Shown here: positions 60,720 through 64,000 of the stretch, in pieces
Position numbering within the stretch: position 1 is the stretch's first letter
How the letters are laid out: the number at the start of each line of letters is the position of its first letter
NCBI RefSeq assembly: GCF_003148745.1
Contig: NZ_QGGU01000004.1
Coordinates: forward strand, 282,004 to 346,003
DNA: 64,000 nt
From: Pleionea mediterranea
GTDB lineage: Bacteria; Pseudomonadota; Gammaproteobacteria; Enterobacterales; Kangiellaceae
Reading direction: 5' to 3'
Made by a program: the position numbers and the translations under genes
Notes under the pieces: generated by a model
Databases searched by the model: none
What the model saw: only the letters and a program-made list of their open reading frames with translations
What the model was told of the DNA's origin: nothing

Positions 60720-60935
60720 ATGACTGCTTATAAAGAATATAAAATCATCCACGTAGTTGAAGGTGGTTGTGGAACTTTATTGCTAGGTTCATCAGGTTTA
60801 CCTTTAAAAAAATTGGAAGCAACACTTAATGAAGAAGCCGCCAGTGGTTGGCAAGTGGTGTTTCAGGTTTTAGAGAATAAACGCTTCTGGCTTTTTTGGA
60901 CACGGGAGACGGTAATTGTCACCCTCGGTCGATAA
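60720..60935 (+). CDS. DUF4177 domain protein
   Basis: 71 residues, soluble and compact, of the DUF4177 type: YKEYKIIHVVEGGCG at the start and LEATLNEEAASGWQVVFQVL, then FWTRETVIVTLGR. Members are widespread and uncharacterised. The ATG at 60720 follows AATGGAAAAAAT (GGAA about 8 bases upstream). Between the PPIase gene and yidD on the + strand. Confidence 0.85.
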   Translation: MTAYKEYKIIHVVEGGCGTLLLGSSGLPLKKLEATLNEEAASGWQVVFQVLENKRFWLFWTRETVIVTLGR

Positions 60936-60978
60936 CATTTTTGTTCGATAACTTTTTAATGAGTCTGGATTTGGTTTT

Positions 60979-61224
60979 ATGCTAAAGCCATTATTGATTC
61001 GTAGTATTCAGTGGTATCAACAACGCGGTGGTGGTATGCGCTATCGCGTTGACTGTAACTTTACGCCAACCTGTTCTGAATACACCAAGCAAGCGATTAT
61101 CAAATTTGGTGCATTCAAAGGCATGTCATTGGGTATCAAGCGAATAAAACGATGCAATTGTCCAGATCAACTCCATCCTATAGCCGATCCTGTACCCGAG
61201 AGCCTGCATGATATTTCTAAATAA
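60979..61224 (+). CDS. yidD: Membrane protein insertion efficiency factor YidD
   Basis: 81 residues, standard size. Signatures: RSIQWYQQRGGGMRYRVDCN, FTPTCSEYTKQAIIKFGAFK, GIKRIKRCNC. In most gammaproteobacteria yidD lies between rnpA and yidC; here it is apart from them, which is unusual. It supports YidC-mediated membrane insertion. Its 3' end overlaps the next gene by 17 bases, so the two are linked. Confidence 0.92.
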   Translation: MLKPLLIRSIQWYQQRGGGMRYRVDCNFTPTCSEYTKQAIIKFGAFKGMSLGIKRIKRCNCPDQLHPIADPVPESLHDISK

Positions 61225-61591
61225 ACAAACCGTGGACGATGAAGAAGAGTCCATTCGTCAAAAAATAAGCCAATGTTCCGATGAAGAACGACAAAAAATT
61301 TATCGTGAAATTAAATTAAAACTCAAAGATCCCGATACCTATGCCGCACTTAATTATGGCCTAGTCGCAGGTTTGCATCATCTTTACTTAGGTAAGTATT
61401 TAAGAACCATTATTGAACTGTCGCTGTTTGTGTTTGGCGTTATATTACTGGCGAATGATTTTTTAGTGGGGTTGGTGTTTGTTGTTTCGATGGTGGTTCT
61501 GGAGCTGTTTGAATTGTTTCGCTCGCAAATTATTGTACAGGACTATAACAACCAACTAATGAGAAGGATTGTTAATCAACATACTGATTAG
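61208..61591 (+). CDS. TM2-domain-like membrane protein
   Basis: 127 residues. The N-terminal half is acidic and helical (DDEEESIRQKISQCSDEERQ). Then comes a TM2-like hairpin: YGLVAGLHHLYLGKYLRTII, ELSLFVFGVILLAND, GLVFVVSMVVLELFELF. The pattern G.HH.YLG matches TM2 (usually GxHRFYLG) only partly. Function unknown. The start overlaps the yidD end. Confidence 0.65.
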   Translation: MIFLNKQTVDDEEESIRQKISQCSDEERQKIYREIKLKLKDPDTYAALNYGLVAGLHHLYLGKYLRTIIELSLFVFGVILLANDFLVGLVFVVSMVVLELFELFRSQIIVQDYNNQLMRRIVNQHTD

Positions 61592-61893
61592 GTAGATCTG
61601 TATTTAATATGTGGAGTGGTTTGAACACAACTTTAAATAGATGGTAGATATCTCTGTGGATAAATTGCTAACTAATTGAATTTATTGAAAACACACTGGC
61701 GCATATAATGGAGTTATATACTATTGAGCGATCTATCAATCATTATTAGAAAATGTGATTTTTGCTCTAGCCATTGTGACCAAAGGGTTGTAGGCTATCC
61801 GTTAAGAAAAGTGAGCGGTTTATTTAAGCTCGCATGAATAGAATAAGCGTTAGCCCCTGTTCGAAATTTCCACACTATAAGTTAAGGATTTAA
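61592..61893. other. Gene-free boundary interval before the restriction-modification module
   Basis: 302 bases, AT-rich, no gene. Near 61836-61858 a sequence GCGTTAGCCC occurs, whose complement-like partner GGGCTAACAC stands immediately after the methyltransferase stop (63902-63911). The interval also has TAGCC/GGCTA and GAGC/GCTC inverted pairs. No full attC is convincing. GGATTTAA lies just before the first module gene. Confidence 0.4.
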
Positions 61894-62679
61894 ATGGATA
61901 AGAAATATTTGAAGCTGTTTTTAGACCCAATCAAAAAATGCAAAACTTATAAGCCAAAATTGGGAACAAATGATAAAAACGGTGTTGATTTATCAGGTTT
62001 TAAAACCTTGTATGGCGAAGATCCATTTTATGCTTGGATAGGCTTAGATTCAGATCTTATGTATGCGGCTCACAAGGCTGCTGGAGGAATGACATCTGTT
62101 TATCGTCAAATTGGAGTGGGATGCGAACGCCTATTTAGGCAAATTATCATTGACACAGCAAAGTACGAAGATCCGTCCTTTGCCGAATGGTCATATATGA
62201 CCAAAACGAGTGCAGGCAAAGATAAAAAGCTATCACTTGATGGTCGACTTGAATTCTCTGAGATAAAAGACATGGATCTGAAATCCAGATTAGACGGATG
62301 GGTTGTTAATTACTGTAATGGTTTGGATGTGGAAAAACCAAGCAATGGATTAGTTTTTGAGGTTCGGCAAGGTTATAAGAGTAAAGATAGTAAACGTCAA
62401 AATGGCGATATTGATAATGCATCTGTGGCTTGGGCAAAAGGTTACTTACCTGTGTTCTCTATTTTTTCATCGCAAATTGATGGAGATATTGTAACGCGGT
62501 ACAGAAATAGTAGATGCGGAATTTTAGTAGGAATTCCAAGTGATAACTCTGAAGCATCGTTATTTGCCTTTTGCCAACAAGTTCTAGGTTATGATTTAGC
62601 TGATTTTTTCAAAAGAAACTCAGATACAATTAAGACTGAGATAACATCCATACTAGAAGCCTTACTAAGCCCTCAATAA
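61894..62679 (+). CDS. Putative type II restriction endonuclease
   Basis: 261 residues. Not a family I can name with certainty. A candidate nuclease core is GLVFEVRQGYKSKDSKRQN near residues 152-170 (E156 and K162/K164 as possible PD-(D/E)XK residues), followed by ADIDNAS-like GDIDNASVAWAKGYLPVFSI and IVTRYRNSRCGILVG. It overlaps the next gene (a DNA methyltransferase) by one base (TAATG), which is the strongest evidence. AT-rich compared with its left neighbours. Recognition site unknown. Confidence 0.65.
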   Translation: MDKKYLKLFLDPIKKCKTYKPKLGTNDKNGVDLSGFKTLYGEDPFYAWIGLDSDLMYAAHKAAGGMTSVYRQIGVGCERLFRQIIIDTAKYEDPSFAEWSYMTKTSAGKDKKLSLDGRLEFSEIKDMDLKSRLDGWVVNYCNGLDVEKPSNGLVFEVRQGYKSKDSKRQNGDIDNASVAWAKGYLPVFSIFSSQIDGDIVTRYRNSRCGILVGIPSDNSEASLFAFCQQVLGYDLADFFKRNSDTIKTEITSILEALLSPQ

Positions 62680-63902
62680 TGACAAAACATACAGAACAGC
62701 GATCAGATTACACTTTTAAATACAACACAAAATTAGGACGTCATGGATGGCTGAGATTAACGCCTGCTTATTCAGTAAAGTTAGTGCAAGAATTGGTATC
62801 AGAAACTCCTAAGAATGCTTTTATACTAGATCCGTTTTCTGGTACGGCGACAACGGGTTTGTGTGCCATTGAGATGGGAATGAGCGCTCACCTATGTGAT
62901 ATAAATCCCTTTTTAATATGGTTTGGCAATACCAAGCTATTCAATTTCTCAGGGAGAAAATTAAATGAATTAGAAAAGGTATTTGATGAAATTCTGAATA
63001 GTTTCCCAGCCAAAATTAGCAATGACAACTGGGTTCCAAACTTACACAATATAGAAAGATGGTGGTGCGGACATACTCTCCCAATTGTAGCTGCGCTCCG
63101 ATCCGAGATAGTAGAAAAAGTTGGGGAACCTCAAGATGATCCTTATTCAAATTTAATCTGGATATGTTTTTGCAGGTTGATTATCGAAACATCTTCAGCA
63201 GCGTTTAATCACGTTTCAATGTCATTTAAAGGCGGTGTTACAAAGTTCGAGGTGCATCAAATTCAGAGTTTATTCGGTAGCATCTTTGAGAATGTCTTGG
63301 CCAGTGCCAGAAAGCCACTCAAAGGAAAGGCAGTAGTCAATAGTATTGACTCAAGGTGCATGACAGATGTTGATAACATTCGGTACGCTCATGTAATAAC
63401 ATCCCCTCCATACCCGAATAGGATGAGCTATATCAGAGAGCTGCGCCCATATATGTATTGGACGAAGTTTCTTGATAAAGCTAGTGAAGCAGGCGAGCTG
63501 GACTGGAAAGCAATTGGCGGTACATGGGGCATTGCAACTAGCCGCTTAAAGGATTGGGCTCCTTCTGAAGTGGAGCTTCCTAAAATACTTTTGAATTCAT
63601 GCGAAGCTATTTTAAATTCAGGAGATAAAAACTCTGAATTAATGGCTAGGTATGTTCACAAATATTTCTATGACATGCATTTACATTTTGCGTCCCTGCG
63701 CAACCTTTTGGAGCCTGGCGCTAAGTTAGATTATATAGTCGGCAACTCCACATTTTATGGCATTCACGTTGATTCAGATAAGATTTATGAAAAGTCTCTT
63801 GAAATATTAGGATATACAAATATTTCAACAACCATCGTAAGAAAAAGAAATAGTAAAAAAGAACTCTATGAATTTTGCGTCTCTGCTCGTTGGAATGGAT
63901 AG
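62679..63902 (+). CDS. DNA methyltransferase of a restriction-modification pair
   Basis: 407 residues. SAM-binding motif I is ILDPFSGTATTGLCAIEMG near residue 49. Catalytic motif IV is ITSPPYPNRMSYIRELRPYM near 240, of the SPPY type seen in N4-cytosine and some N6-adenine enzymes. About 190 residues separate them, so the order is I, possible target region, IV. It should methylate the same site the upstream nuclease cuts. It follows that gene with a one-base overlap. Modified base and site are not readable from sequence. Confidence 0.85.
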   Translation: MTKHTEQRSDYTFKYNTKLGRHGWLRLTPAYSVKLVQELVSETPKNAFILDPFSGTATTGLCAIEMGMSAHLCDINPFLIWFGNTKLFNFSGRKLNELEKVFDEILNSFPAKISNDNWVPNLHNIERWWCGHTLPIVAALRSEIVEKVGEPQDDPYSNLIWICFCRLIIETSSAAFNHVSMSFKGGVTKFEVHQIQSLFGSIFENVLASARKPLKGKAVVNSIDSRCMTDVDNIRYAHVITSPPYPNRMSYIRELRPYMYWTKFLDKASEAGELDWKAIGGTWGIATSRLKDWAPSEVELPKILLNSCEAILNSGDKNSELMARYVHKYFYDMHLHFASLRNLLEPGAKLDYIVGNSTFYGIHVDSDKIYEKSLEILGYTNISTTIVRKRNSKKELYEFCVSARWNG

Positions 63903-63950
63903 GGCTAACACATATGAGCCTTCCTTGAGTCAATAAGCAATACTAAAGTT

Positions 63951-63972
63951 TTCGCTCACCGAGGTGGGCGAA
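63951..63972. terminator. Hairpin after the methyltransferase gene
   Basis: TTCGCTCACC (63951-63960) and GGTGGGCGAA (63963-63972) form a 10-bp stem with a G-U pair and a 2-base loop. No U-run follows on the + strand. It may end the module's transcript or mark its boundary. Confidence 0.45.
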
Positions 63973-64000
63973 TATCAGTTAATCAGTAATTTCATTTACT

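Noticed and set aside
61836..63911. attC sites at the edges of the restriction-modification module
   Set aside because: GCGTTAGCCC and GGGCTAACAC resemble core boxes, but no paired arms of the right length are present on either side.
1..64000. tRNA or rRNA genes
   Set aside because: I saw no cloverleaf with a GTTCGA-type T loop and CCA-like end, nor any rRNA-like sequence, though a covariance search was not possible.

Overview
The window looks like chromosomal DNA of a free-living, probably marine, gammaproteobacterium of moderate GC (oceanospirilloid or Kangiella-like; genus not assignable by eye). The evidence is the gene content and order: rppH and ptsP with a HAD phosphatase beside them, tauE-lgt-thyA-folA, apaG-apaH, mutH, a two-gene motAB-type stator, an NhaA antiporter and a NavMs-like sodium channel.

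Layout. 1-3.0 kb holds housekeeping genes: a partial RlmI-type methyltransferase, a GcvR-like ACT protein, a DUF502 protein and a SHOCT-like membrane protein. 3.4-4.8 kb is a small accessory locus: a secreted orphan RHS-core protein followed by a protein that looks like two tandem Sm-like domains (candidate immunity partner). 4.8-8.9 kb carries motBA, a MATE exporter and a voltage-gated sodium channel. 9.1-11.8 kb is a run of small + strand genes separated by three well-formed attC sites, with no integrase in the window: a CALIN-type cassette cluster. 12-16 kb has a secreted GH13 amylase behind two CG-centred palindromes and three secreted or lipid-anchored proteins. 16-22.6 kb (minus) encodes NhaA, a ZntB-like transporter, a large MscS channel, MutH, a GNAT enzyme and a HAD phosphatase. 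22.7-34.4 kb covers rppH-ptsP, a membrane TPR protein, DUF938, a beta-barrel protein, NRDE, then tauE-lgt-thyA-folA.

34.5-38.7 kb holds a slyD fragment and a + strand cluster: DUF4382-like lipoprotein, RNA polymerase sigma factor, putative membrane anti-sigma factor, an acidic exported protein and DUF3106. 38.8-46.4 kb (minus) is a heavy-metal efflux cluster: BlaI-type repressor, M56 peptidase with a His/Cys-rich external loop, His-rich lipoprotein, RND adaptor and RND pump. No TolC-like outer-membrane factor is present. This reads as a metal-sensing version of the BlaR1/BlaI proteolytic switch and is the most interesting predicted system here.

46.5-54.5 kb mixes ordinary genes (SlyD-like, MAPEG, LysR, SDR, ApaG, ApaH, an FAD amine oxidase) with two repeat families. 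One is a roughly 430-520 bp intergenic element present twice, whose 142-bp core folds into nested stems; two of its four substitutions preserve pairing. The other is a roughly 126-bp palindromic unit present about five times. 54.5-61.6 kb returns to housekeeping and transport genes. 61.9-63.9 kb is a two-gene restriction-modification module.
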